DNA from: Methylomarinum sp. Ch1-1
Lineage (GTDB): Bacteria > Pseudomonadota > Gammaproteobacteria > Methylococcales > Methylomonadaceae
Reading direction: 5' to 3'
Assembly: GCF_030717995.2 (NCBI RefSeq)
Contig: NZ_CP157744.1
Span: 62,001-126,000, forward strand
Length of the DNA: 64,000 bases
Part shown: positions 16,799 to 24,828 of the stretch, one piece after another
Numbering within the stretch: position 1 is the stretch's first letter
Layout: every line of letters starts with the position of its first letter
The notes under the pieces: generated by a model
The model's input: the letters and a program-made list of their open reading frames with translations, nothing else
What the model was told of the DNA's origin: nothing
The model's database searches: none
Position numbers and translations under genes: made by a program

Positions 16799-18099
16799 CA
16801 CGTTTAGTATTTCATCACAATCATCAGCTACTGCCACCGGCAAGTGATGACCTGCTGCCAGTGCAACTCTATAGTCTGAGCGGGCAAACTCGGGGGGACA
16901 TATCCGTTATCGGGAATCCGGTTGTGGACAAAATAAAGCGTTTGGGGGTGCGCCTTTCGGCTCAGGTTATGGACTTTCTGACTATAGCGCTCGCGGTAAC
17001 AGCCGCGGATTCGTTTGTTCGGCGCGCGGATGCATCGGATGGCTGGACCCGGCAGTTTTCGATTCAGTTACCACTTCACGACCCCGGGCGATGGCAAGTG
17101 TTGAAGAAGGATCTTCATAAAACTCTGCATTTCCTCAGCGGCGATATCTGGGACTTTGACTTTCAGGAAGGAGGTTATCCACCACCCGCTCCTTATCGCC
17201 AACGTGACCGGTTCCATCTGGTGCGGCTAAGAGGCATTGATTGTGTATGTTTATTTTCTGGCGGGTTAGATTCGGCTATTGGGGCAATTGACTTGCTCGA
17301 GCAAAGCAAGTCCCCATTGTTGGTGAGCCATGCCTACAAGGGGGACAAAAGCCACCAGGATGAAATCGCCAAAGCATTGAAAGGCCGATACGCCAGATTC
17401 GAGGTAAATGCCGATCCACACCTTTTTAATGGTGAAACTGACATCACCATGCGGACACGCAGCATAAATTTTCTCGCATTTGCCGCGGTTGGGGCCTGCG
17501 CGGTACAAGCCCTCACTCAGGAAAACTTTGTTGACCTGATTGTTCCTGAAAATGGTTTCATTTCGCTGAATGCTCCTCTGACATCGAGACGCATTGGGAC
17601 GTTGAGCACACGTACAACTCACCCCCACTTCATCAAAAGCATCCAGGAACTTTTTGACGCTGCAGATATCTCTTGCCGCATAAGCAATCCTTACCAATTC
17701 AAAACTAAAGGCCAGATGGCAACTGAATGTCTGAATAGGGAGTTGCTAAAGAATGTCGTCAGCAGTACGATATCTTGCAGTCATTGGAAGCGAACGAATC
17801 AGCAATGCGGCGTGTGTGTGCCTTGCATCATCCGGCGAGCCGCGCTCCATGCTGGCGGATTTAACGAAGAAACTGAATATACCTACGATAAAGTGGCGGA
17901 CATTCTGAATGAAACTGATCGCAGAGATGATCTCTTGGCATTATCCATTGCCATAGCGCAAAGAACAACACGAAAACCTGTCCCCTGGATTACAGACGGG
18001 GGGCCTCTTCCTCCTGCGCAGTTAATGGATTTTCAAAAGGTCTTTTTAGAAGGGCTGGATGAGGTTCACTCTTTCCTTAAGGCCGAGGGTGCGATGTGA
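16795..18099 (+). CDS. qatC: QatC, QueC-like PP-loop ATPase of the Qat system
   Basis: QueC-like protein in a defence operon. The PP-loop ATP pyrophosphatase motif is FSGGLDS (154-160). The zinc-type cysteine cluster CGVCVPCIIRR (~338-348) is preceded by SCSHWKR. QueC makes 7-cyano-7-deazaguanine in queuosine synthesis, but no queD, queE or queF lies here, and the long N-terminal extension (~150 residues before the PP-loop) marks the defence subgroup. I chose GTG at 16795: it overlaps the qatB stop as GTGA with GGGAG 8 nt upstream. An ATG at 16771 would also be in frame. It ends overlapping the GTG of qatD. Confidence 0.92.
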   Translation: MTRLVFHHNHQLLPPASDDLLPVQLYSLSGQTRGDISVIGNPVVDKIKRLGVRLSAQVMDFLTIALAVTAADSFVRRADASDGWTRQFSIQLPLHDPGRWQVLKKDLHKTLHFLSGDIWDFDFQEGGYPPPAPYRQRDRFHLVRLRGIDCVCLFSGGLDSAIGAIDLLEQSKSPLLVSHAYKGDKSHQDEIAKALKGRYARFEVNADPHLFNGETDITMRTRSINFLAFAAVGACAVQALTQENFVDLIVPENGFISLNAPLTSRRIGTLSTRTTHPHFIKSIQELFDAADISCRISNPYQFKTKGQMATECLNRELLKNVVSSTISCSHWKRTNQQCGVCVPCIIRRAALHAGGFNEETEYTYDKVADILNETDRRDDLLALSIAIAQRTTRKPVPWITDGGPLPPAQLMDFQKVFLEGLDEVHSFLKAEGAM

Positions 18100-18833
18100 G
18101 TATCGATATGCACTGCCACCTGGATTTGTATCCGGATCCATTCAAGATTATCGAAGGATGTAGAGCAAGAGGCACCTATGTCCTGTCTGTCACAACAACG
18201 CCAAAAGCATGGCAAGGTACAAGCCAGCTCGCTGAGGGCTGCCAACGGATCCGAACCGCATTAGGCCTGCATCCGCAACTGGCTCATCAGCGCGCTCATG
18301 AGATTGAGCTTTTTGACGCCCTACTTCCCGGGACTAAGTACGTGGGAGAAATAGGTCTTGACGCGAGTAAAGGATTCAAAGATCACTGGGACGTTCAGCT
18401 CAAAGTGTTTCGCCACATTCTCAAGAGTGTGGACCGTGCTGGCGGGAGAATCATGAGTGTGCATAGTCGCGGCAGTGCAGCAGCTGTGTTGGACGAGTTG
18501 AAGGGTATTTCTGGTTTGCCCATTCTGCATTGGTTTACTGGAACGCCAACTCAGCTAAAGAGAGCTATCGATATGGGATGCTGGTTTTCTGTAGGGCCAG
18601 CCATGTTGGCCACAAAAAAAGGCCGTGACCTTGTTTCAATAATACCCAAAGAGCGTATTGTCACGGAGAGCGATGGGCCATTCGCAAAAGTATCGGGTAA
18701 ATCATTGTTTCCGTGGGATGTTGACTTATCGATTAAACAAATTTCAGATATTTGGAAGTGTGATGAACGTAAATCAGAAGAAATTTTAACTAACAATTTC
18801 AAACAGCTTTGCATCAAAAATAATAGTTGCTAA
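18096..18833 (+). CDS. qatD: QatD, TatD-like metal-dependent nuclease of the Qat system
   Basis: TatD-family amidohydrolase-fold DNase. Metal-binding motifs are MHCHLD (5-10), GEIGLDASKG (~82-91), the His in VHSRGS (~125), HWF (~148) and the Asp in ESDGPF (~191). All expected ligands are visible. At 245 residues it is near the TatD norm of ~260. Start GTG at 18096 overlaps the qatC stop (GTGA), as in the preceding gene pair. The last part of the gene is AT-richer, like the flank. The operon ends here, and no fifth gene follows on this strand. Confidence 0.92.
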   Translation: MSIDMHCHLDLYPDPFKIIEGCRARGTYVLSVTTTPKAWQGTSQLAEGCQRIRTALGLHPQLAHQRAHEIELFDALLPGTKYVGEIGLDASKGFKDHWDVQLKVFRHILKSVDRAGGRIMSVHSRGSAAAVLDELKGISGLPILHWFTGTPTQLKRAIDMGCWFSVGPAMLATKKGRDLVSIIPKERIVTESDGPFAKVSGKSLFPWDVDLSIKQISDIWKCDERKSEEILTNNFKQLCIKNNSC

Positions 18834-19083
18834 CAAAACACTGCAGCGGGTTTTTTTGGTGAATGAACCAGTGACTTCATTCATCGAAAATGGAGATTGT
18901 TCACTGATGAATACGGTCTTGCTTGTGAGACGCTTTGCAATCTTTGCCGTTTCTTGGTCAACAATTTTTTTCATTAACCAATTCGCCGACAATGGTCTCT
19001 AAGGTGCGATTCATTTTCAAGCCAGAAATCTCAACAGGTGGGAGAGTTTTAATCCACGACTCGACCTTATTGCCGCCTATTGC
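18834..19083. other. 250 bp spacer with hairpin and possible decayed minus-strand frame
   Basis: TGAATGAA (18860-18867) and TTCATTCA (18876-18883) form an exact inverted repeat just downstream of qatD, perhaps ending its transcript. On the minus strand two adjoining frames read VESWIKTLPPVEISGLKMN and VDQETAKIAKRLTSK, joined by a frameshift near 18975. This looks like a degraded gene end, but I do not recognise the family. Confidence 0.35.
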
Positions 19084-19500
19084 TCAAGGTTTTAAGTCTA
19101 GGACTAGATGTTCGTCTGCCTCAATCCGGTGATGCACCCAATCGTTATATCCTAGGTGAGTATCTTCATTAATGACTTCGTAGCGCCAGTCGTCCAATGG
19201 GTGATCAGGATGCTCGTTAGACATAGAATATTCATTACGAGTATCGATGTGAACAAAATCTGACGCGGCTTTTGTTGATAGAGCTCCTTCCGGTAACACA
19301 AAAATTAAGGATGAAGAAGGCAATTGTTGATTTTGGATGATCTCGTTGCGCCGTTGCAATGCTTCATCGCTAAACTGGTAATCCAAAATCGCTTGAAACT
19401 CGTGTTTCTGCGATTCAATCCATGCCTGATGTTGATCCATCTCTTCGATCGAAGAAAAACCAAGGGCTTCAGCTCGATCCAATTCACTATTATCAGTCAT
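19084..19500 (-). CDS. hypothetical acidic protein
   Basis: 138 residues, no recognised domain. Helical start (ALGFSSIEEMDQHQAWIESQ). The C-terminus ends LVLDLKP, a tail resembling those of the products at 42512 (YDLRP) and 43136 (LNLKP). GAGAG precedes the ATG at 19500. It lies 39 bp downstream of the dNMP kinase gene on the same strand, so likely co-transcribed. Confidence 0.7.
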   Translation of the reverse strand: MTDNSELDRAEALGFSSIEEMDQHQAWIESQKHEFQAILDYQFSDEALQRRNEIIQNQQLPSSSLIFVLPEGALSTKAASDFVHIDTRNEYSMSNEHPDHPLDDWRYEVINEDTHLGYNDWVHHRIEADEHLVLDLKP

Positions 19501-19539
19501 TGTAAATCTCTCTTACTCAAAAATTTTGTTAAAGAATCG

Positions 19540-20430
19540 TCAGCAAGAACAGGCGTTCTCGAAATGGCTTGGGCGTTCCAAAGAAAGCTTGGAACTTAAT
19601 AAATAATTGATGCTCTCGTAAAGCTCGTCATAGTCACCGTTATTCTCCAAAATTTCATCGCCGGCATGCAGCTCAACTCCCGCCTCCGTTTTATGCTTGT
19701 TGGGCAAACGAAGATCGATTTGTTGATTCAAAAAATGACTAGGCTCAGTCAGCTCAACTAAATTTGCAATCAGAAGGTCAAAACCGAATTGAGTACCGAG
19801 TATCTTGATAAGTTGAAATGGAGACTTGCCGATCCACGGAATTACAAGATCGATGTTGGCAGGAGAAAAATGTTGCTCTTCTAGGTCAAAAGCAGCGATT
19901 AATCCGTTCTTTAAAGCATGACGCAATGATGGTTTTTCTTTTCTGGTTGACTGAATCGGAGGCAATACTCCTTTCGAAATTCCCAGGCCGGCGCCGGGAC
20001 AGCGCTTATCTCGTTTAATATGAAAGACCTTCCCATCTGGGTAATGCCGGATCATTGCAGCTTCGTTTTCCGTTCTAACATCAGAAATGACAATGCGGTC
20101 TACACCATGATGTTTTTGTAATGAACTGATCCTTTGGCGGGCAACATCTGTCCAAATAGATTCTCCCAGCATTGCACAGCCAAATGATGTACCAAAGCGC
20201 TGTAGCAAATGGCGAGTCGATTGACCAATTGATGGAATGATTTTGTCTTTATTACCGGTTTTAAAATAGCTCTCCGGCAGCCCGAAAAGCGCTTTTACGC
20301 CGGCACGCATTGGGTCAGCAAAAGCAATCTGATGAAATCTATACTCTTCAGCCATGTAAATTGCTGCGGTATCTTTGCCGCTCCCCGCGAGACCGGATAA
20401 GCCAATGACTACTACATTTGAATCCATCAT
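19540..20430 (-). CDS. deoxynucleoside monophosphate kinase-like P-loop protein
   Basis: P-loop kinase resembling phage-type dNMP kinases, which phosphorylate dNMPs for DNA synthesis. Motif I is LSGLAGSGKDT (11-21). The nucleotide-binding follow-up FADPMRAGVKALFGLP (~37-52) and the VISDVRTENEA segment (~113-123) are in the expected order. At 296 residues it is longer than the ~240 of T4 gp1; the extra ~80 C-terminal residues have no known motif. Start ATG at 20430 with AGAG upstream. The promoter gap holds one of the shared palindromic sites, linking its expression to dnaB and the topoisomerase. Confidence 0.75.
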   Translation of the reverse strand: MMDSNVVVIGLSGLAGSGKDTAAIYMAEEYRFHQIAFADPMRAGVKALFGLPESYFKTGNKDKIIPSIGQSTRHLLQRFGTSFGCAMLGESIWTDVARQRISSLQKHHGVDRIVISDVRTENEAAMIRHYPDGKVFHIKRDKRCPGAGLGISKGVLPPIQSTRKEKPSLRHALKNGLIAAFDLEEQHFSPANIDLVIPWIGKSPFQLIKILGTQFGFDLLIANLVELTEPSHFLNQQIDLRLPNKHKTEAGVELHAGDEILENNGDYDELYESINYLLSSKLSLERPSHFENACSC

Positions 20431-20455
20431 GTTAATCTCTATTCATTAATTAACA

Positions 20456-20469
20456 ATATATTACCACAA
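20456..20469. promoter_or_regulatory. shared palindromic site, upstream of dNMP kinase
   Basis: Minus-strand reading TTGTGGTAATATAT, 26-39 nt before the ATG at 20430. One base differs from the sites at 8367 and 54756. Confidence 0.5.
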
Positions 20470-20543
20470 TAAAACTAAGCAATAACGTAACTAACCTCAA
20501 TACGTGATTCTTTTTTCATAAAACTTTATTTGATATATAATAT

Positions 20544-20575
20544 TTCACATATATAATATACCATATATATGTGAA
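20544..20575. repeat. 11 bp perfect inverted repeat in an AT-rich gap
   Basis: TTCACATATAT (20544-20554) and ATATATGTGAA (20565-20575) are exact reverse complements around a 10-nt loop containing TACCAT. It abuts the TnpB type B remnant. It could be a second operator, or a hairpin at the junction. Confidence 0.55.
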
Positions 20576-20580
20576 TGCTA

Positions 20581-20876
20581 TGTCCGCGCTGTGGTCATGC
20601 CGCCAGGGAAAACCGTCGAACCCAAGCTGATTTCCAATGCGCCAGCTGCGGTTACCGGTATCATGCCGATGTCGTTGGCGCAAAAAACGTATTAACCCGA
20701 GGGCACAGGGTGTTAGCCGGCTTAGCGCCGACAATACCCGTCGGGGCTAGTCTGTGAAGTGAACGGTGCAGTCAAGGCCGTCAGCAGCAGAAACCGGCCG
20801 AACGCGGTGACGCAAGTAGGCTCCTGAGTGTCAACACACGGGAATCCTCGTCTCTTTAGGGCGAGGAGGATGTCAA
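20581..20876 (+). mobile_element. TnpB element type B, 3'-end remnant
   Basis: The last ~300 bp of the element seen complete at 54774-56170. It encodes the zinc ribbon (CPRCGHAARENRRTQ, then CASCGYRYHADVVGAKN) and the C-terminus VLTRGHRVLAGLAP of TnpB. The right-end hairpin and terminal GATGTCAA follow. It differs from the complete copy by scattered bases and a 4-nt indel near 20832. The left end, the start codon and the RuvC core are missing, so it is inert as a nuclease source. The macro-domain gene begins 32 bp downstream. Confidence 0.88.
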
Positions 20877-20907
20877 AAAACAGAAACTACAGCCAAAAAG
20901 GTAGGTT

Positions 20908-21375
20908 ATGAAAAAGGTTTATGGTGATTTAATACAGTTGGCTAAAGTAGGACAGTTTGATGTGATCGTACATGGATGCAACTGTTTTTGCACTATGGGA
21001 GCTGGCATTGCATTGGACATTAAGCAACAGTTTCCAGAGGCTTATAAAGCAGATCTCAGAACAAATAAAGGGGAACGAAAAAAACTAGGTGGCTTTAGTC
21101 ATTCCGTGGTCGCCAATGAATATGGCAAGCCGTTGATTGTCGTTAATGCTTATACGCAATATCATTATGGTCGTCGCTTTACAAAAGGGAATGAGGCGAC
21201 CGATTATCGGGCGATCAAAAAAGTGTTTGGCAAAATCAGAGAACAGTTTGGCGACCTGAAAATTGGCTACCCAAAAATTGGCGCCGGTCTAGCCGGGGGT
21301 GACTGGAGTAAAATCGAACCGATAATTGATGAGGCAATGATAGATTGTGATCACACATTGGTTCTGCTTAGCTGA
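20908..21375 (+). CDS. macro-domain (ADP-ribose-binding) protein
   Basis: 155-residue single macro domain. Hallmarks: IVHGCNCFCTMGAGIALDIK (24-43), where N in GCNC is the ribose-binding Asn of catalytically active macro domains; VVNAYTQ; and GYPKIGAGLAGGDW (~119-132), the phosphate-binding loop. Such proteins remove or bind ADP-ribose derivatives (ADP-ribose-1''-phosphate, thymine-linked or protein-linked). No ADP-ribosyltransferase (DarT-like) is adjacent, which argues against a DarTG pair. AAGGTAGG upstream sets the start. It sits directly after an IS remnant. Confidence 0.9.
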   Translation: MKKVYGDLIQLAKVGQFDVIVHGCNCFCTMGAGIALDIKQQFPEAYKADLRTNKGERKKLGGFSHSVVANEYGKPLIVVNAYTQYHYGRRFTKGNEATDYRAIKKVFGKIREQFGDLKIGYPKIGAGLAGGDWSKIEPIIDEAMIDCDHTLVLLS

Positions 21376-21462
21376 TTACGGCCTAATTAGCTATAACTGG
21401 TTATCGCAATCCATGGGTCGGGAACAATGCGCTTGATGGCGCCATATACAGGATATTGAAAA

Positions 21463-21822
21463 ATGCACACAAAGATCAAAGAAAATACTCCAAGTGAAGA
21501 CACCAAGCCACAAACCGCATCAGAAGAGCAAAAGCAATTCGAAGCAAAAGCTATCTTAGCCAGAATTGTTTCCGAATTGGGTGGTACCATTAGCAGCTGG
21601 GAAAGGTCCGCCGCGGTGGTTGGCTTATGGGATTATGCCGATATTACCTTAAACGATAAAACAGAGCGGGTAGGCGTCTCTGGCGGCGGCGTTGTGTCAA
21701 TCAACGGTAAACCGCACGACCCGGAAGGAAATGTGAACGACAGCGAGACGTCAGTGGGAGCGTCAATTGCCGCGGCGTTTCCAGCGCCGGAAACAGATCT
21801 CGACATGCATATCGTCAGATGA
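21463..21822 (+). CDS. hypothetical protein
   Basis: 119 residues. Charged N-terminus, then a beta-rich part (VGVSGGGVVSINGKPHD). No recognised family. Start with GGATA upstream. The reverse strand holds a shadow frame only. Confidence 0.55.
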   Translation: MHTKIKENTPSEDTKPQTASEEQKQFEAKAILARIVSELGGTISSWERSAAVVGLWDYADITLNDKTERVGVSGGGVVSINGKPHDPEGNVNDSETSVGASIAAAFPAPETDLDMHIVR

Positions 21823-21894
21823 ATTGCTGTAGAGTAAGGTAGCATCGATAACGCATTTTTCGTACACCTAAAAATCAAATGCGAATATCCCATG

Positions 21895-22479
21895 CTATGC
21901 CATTCGTGTTCCAAGCGCCTCATCTTCATCTTCTTTCACGGGGTTATTAATAGGGCATAGCGGGGGAGGGGCGATATCCTCGGTCATAATATCGTCGGCG
22001 GCAACACCTTTGCTCCTAAGATAAGCAACTTTGTACCGAGAAAACAAAGGCAAATCGAAGAAATTATCGACACCCTCCGGACATTCAGCGTCATAATGGC
22101 GCTTATTATGCACGATCCAGACGTGTGTGCTGCCATCAATACCAAGTTGATTCAGGTCATCCCAGGTCATTTTTTTTGGAGGAGTTATTCTCCAGTGGTT
22201 TTCCAATAACTGTCTGTCGAAATTATTATCTTCCATGAAATTTCCTGCTTGCACATCGAAAAAATTCTCAGTGCTACCGCCAGCCGCCGCAATGACATCT
22301 AAGCTAAAATCATCACACAGGCCGTTGTTAATCTGGTAAAAAGACCTAGCTAAGCCGGACTCAATATATTGAGTCCAGATATCTAGAATCAATTGAGAAA
22401 TATCAATAGAGTCGGTCAATTCGGTATATTCCAGGTTAAACAATGAAGATTGTAGAATTTTCTTAAGGCCCAAAATCAA
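21895..22479 (-). CDS. hypothetical protein, last gene of a minus-strand cluster
   Basis: 194 residues, acidic C-terminus (NNPVKEDEDEALGTRMA). Unknown family. The only good start is TTG at 22479, overlapping the end of the upstream gene by 17 nt with AAGG immediately before it, which suggests coupled translation. It contains a tryptophan- and histidine-rich stretch (STHVWIVHNKRHYDAE). Confidence 0.6.
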   Translation of the reverse strand: MILGLKKILQSSLFNLEYTELTDSIDISQLILDIWTQYIESGLARSFYQINNGLCDDFSLDVIAAAGGSTENFFDVQAGNFMEDNNFDRQLLENHWRITPPKKMTWDDLNQLGIDGSTHVWIVHNKRHYDAECPEGVDNFFDLPLFSRYKVAYLRSKGVAADDIMTEDIAPPPLCPINNPVKEDEDEALGTRMA

Positions 22480-22843
22480 CCCTTGATGGCATAGCCTCTT
22501 CAGCCGTCACCTCATCCCAGTCAGATCGCTTCGTGATTTTACTAAACGCCTCAATAAATTCGTCCAGACTGACTTCAGTGGTCGGTTCTTGATTAGTTTT
22601 CTCAATCGAACAGAGTTCGTGCCAAGGATGATCCGACTCGGTTGGAAACCGATATCCGTGCGAAACAATCTGTTCGAACGCGGTATTTAAACCGACCTGT
22701 TCTGGAAGAAAATACAGTCCATTATCCAATTTTTCAAAGATAGTCGCCTTGTCATCTTTGCTAATTTCGCCTTTTAGAACCACGGATTCAGTGAATTTGT
22801 AATTGTCGGCATCCCGATAAAGATAGCTGATTAAGGTATTCAT
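22463..22843 (-). CDS. hypothetical protein separated from its leader by an IS
   Basis: 127 residues from the ATG at 22843 (MNTLISYLYRDADNYKF). TnpB element copy 1 is inserted directly against this start codon: the TTCAT target is the complement of ATGAA. A longer frame reading out of the element also exists (to 22912), so the gene may now use an element-derived start or promoter. Its original ribosome-binding site is 1.3 kb away, so expression is doubtful. No recognised domain. Confidence 0.65.
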   Translation of the reverse strand: MNTLISYLYRDADNYKFTESVVLKGEISKDDKATIFEKLDNGLYFLPEQVGLNTAFEQIVSHGYRFPTESDHPWHELCSIEKTNQEPTTEVSLDEFIEAFSKITKRSDWDEVTAEEAMPSRVDFGP

Positions 22844-24168
22844 CAAAATCGAGCGAGAAACCCGGTTCTTTAGGGCCGGGAGGGATAGCGCAAGATTGAA
22901 TTGTCTCACCAAAAAACATAATGATGTTGTAGGGGGTTGCTATTAACAGTTTTATTATTTTCTATTAAACTCATAATATGACAGTGAAACGCGCGTATAA
23001 ATATCGATTTTACCCTGATGCTGAACAAGAAGTTTTGTTGACTAAAACGTTTGGTTGCGTGCGCTTTGTCTATAATGCCATCCTTCGGTACCGAATGGAT
23101 GTTTACCAGCAAGACCAGGTTAAAATCAATTATTCTGGCGCCAGTGCAAAATTAACCGAACTGAAAGTGACGCCGGACCTGTCGTTTCTCAAAGAAGTCT
23201 CCAGCGTACCGTTGCAACAATGTCTTCGACATCAGCAAAGGGCGTTTACGAATTTTTTCGAAGGCCGAGCAAAATACCCGGTGTTTAAATCGAGAAAACA
23301 CAAGCAATCTGCAGAATTTACTTATCGAGCATTTACTTACAAGAACGGCCAGCTGACTTTGGCCAAATGCAAGAGCCCGTTGGACATCCGCTGGAGTCGG
23401 AAGCTGCCTTGCGCGCCATCAACCATTACCGTGTCCAAGGATCGGGCTGGCCGCTATTTCGTTTCCTGCCTGTGTGAATTCGAACCGTTGTTACTGCCGG
23501 TAACCGATAAGAAAGTTGGCATCGATGTCGGCATTAAAGACCTGTTTGTGTCCTCGGACGAATTTCGATCCGGGAATCCTCGCCATACCGCGAAATACGA
23601 AGTGAAACTGGCAATCCTTCAGCGTCGCTTAGCGAAAAAGACGTTAGGCGGCCGAAACCGGGCAAAAGCAAAGCGCAAGGTCGCCCGCCTTCATGCAAAG
23701 ATCGCCGATTGTAGACAGGATCATTTGCACAAGCTGTCACGCAAACTCATTAACGAGAACCAAGTGGTTTGCGCGGAAAACCTTGCAGTAAAAAACCTGA
23801 TCAAACATCCCACGCTCGCCAAATCGATTGCCGACGCCAGCTGGGGCGAACTGACGCGCCAGATCGAATATAAAGCGAATTGGGCTGGCAGAGTCTATGT
23901 TGAAATTGATCGGTTTTTTCCGTCCACCAAACGCTGTCATTGCTGCGGTTTAGTTACCCAATCCATGCCGCTGAACGTCCGGTCCTGGGAGTGCCCGCAA
24001 TGCGGGACGAATCACGATCGCGACCTGAATGCAGCGAAAAACGTTTTAGCCGCCGGGCTGGCGGTGTTAGCCTTTGGAGAGAATGTAAGTGATGGCGATA
24101 TTCCGATATCACCATCCGATTCTCGATGAATTAGGAATCCCCTTCCTTTAGGTGGGGAAGGAAGTCAA
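22844..24168 (+). mobile_element. TnpB element type A, copy 1 (IS200/IS605 family, no tnpA)
   Basis: A 1325 bp element inserted 3' of TTCAT. The left end has a stem-loop (CCCGGTTCTTTAGGGCCGGG, 22861-22880). The right end has another (CCCCTTCCTTTAGGTGGGG) and ends GGAAGTCAA. No direct target duplication, as expected for IS200/IS605 single-strand transposition. Only tnpB is carried, so movement needs a TnpA from elsewhere. Nearly identical copies lie at 34659 and 50192. The 3' end of tnpB plus the right end would form the guide RNA in such elements, with guide bases taken from the right flank. Confidence 0.9.
22978..24129 (+). CDS. tnpB: TnpB RNA-guided nuclease (type A, copy 1)
   Basis: 383 residues, the normal TnpB length. 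N-terminal wedge/REC part starts KRAYKYRFYPDAEQ. The RuvC catalytic triad is intact: Asp183 in GIDVGIKDL, Glu267 in VCAENLAVKNL and Asp349 in HDRDLNAAKN. The zinc ribbon has Cys320, Cys323, Cys339 and Cys342 (KRCHCCG, then CPQCG). Known of the family: such proteins cut DNA next to a target-adjacent motif using the element's own right-end RNA, promoting element retention. Start ATG at 22978 lacks a strong ribosome-binding site. Intact and likely active. Confidence 0.93.
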   Translation: MTVKRAYKYRFYPDAEQEVLLTKTFGCVRFVYNAILRYRMDVYQQDQVKINYSGASAKLTELKVTPDLSFLKEVSSVPLQQCLRHQQRAFTNFFEGRAKYPVFKSRKHKQSAEFTYRAFTYKNGQLTLAKCKSPLDIRWSRKLPCAPSTITVSKDRAGRYFVSCLCEFEPLLLPVTDKKVGIDVGIKDLFVSSDEFRSGNPRHTAKYEVKLAILQRRLAKKTLGGRNRAKAKRKVARLHAKIADCRQDHLHKLSRKLINENQVVCAENLAVKNLIKHPTLAKSIADASWGELTRQIEYKANWAGRVYVEIDRFFPSTKRCHCCGLVTQSMPLNVRSWECPQCGTNHDRDLNAAKNVLAAGLAVLAFGENVSDGDIPISPSDSR

Positions 24169-24178
24169 AAATACTCTC

Positions 24179-24820
24179 TTATGCTGGGCTTATAGATCTA
24201 GCCAAATCGTCGCTTGCTTCACGAGCGGCAGCCTCATAAATTTCAGCACCAACCATTTCATAAAGTTTTTTCAGTGATTCTTTAACAGTTTCTTCTCTGC
24301 CTTCTTCGCTATATGCATTGAATTTATCAGTTAGCTCACTTAACTTTTCCGTAATATACTTATCCTTCCTTTCTAGAAAAGTATTGTGTGCGCCCGCAAT
24401 AGCTTGCTTGTGATTTTTATCGGTAAATTGGATAAATGTTATATCGATTGCGGCATCACATTCATCATCGCAATATTCGCCAACCGAAATATCCTCTTCA
24501 ATGACGGCTAAATTGTTTTCAGTTTGAAGGATTTGTCTTGTTACAACCGCGCCATTCGAGACGCTATCAGAATCGACATAGTTTTGTCCATTATGTTTTA
24601 TTGATAGCTCTTCAATTAGGCCTTGTCTGGGGCCGCAGGAAATATTGGCATAAACCTCGATACGATCATCATCAATTGTGACAAGCAACTCTTCAACTTC
24701 GCAATCATTGTCGTCAAAAAGTTTGTAAAATCGCCCTTCAATAATTTCTTTCGAAGTGTCATCATTCTTCGATGCGATATTTAATTCTGTCAGGTTCAGG
24801 ATTTCGTTTTTTGCACTCAT
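24179..24820 (-). CDS. hypothetical acidic protein
   Basis: 213 residues from the ATG at 24820 (MSAKNEILNLTEL); a longer frame to 24898 overlaps the upstream gene. Acidic, with a cysteine pair in SVGEYCDDECDAAIDI. The C-terminal half is helical and charged. No recognised family. Same strand as, and 8 bp after, the TIM-barrel gene. Confidence 0.65.
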   Translation of the reverse strand: MSAKNEILNLTELNIASKNDDTSKEIIEGRFYKLFDDNDCEVEELLVTIDDDRIEVYANISCGPRQGLIEELSIKHNGQNYVDSDSVSNGAVVTRQILQTENNLAVIEEDISVGEYCDDECDAAIDITFIQFTDKNHKQAIAGAHNTFLERKDKYITEKLSELTDKFNAYSEEGREETVKESLKKLYEMVGAEIYEAAAREASDDLARSISPA

Positions 24821-24828
24821 GGATAATC

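Noticed and set aside
16795-18099. queC of queuosine biosynthesis
   Set aside because: No queD/E/F nearby, a long N-terminal extension, and the gene sits between qatB and qatD.
20908-21375. DarG antitoxin of a DarTG pair
   Set aside because: No DarT-like ADP-ribosyltransferase upstream; the upstream DNA is a TnpB tail.
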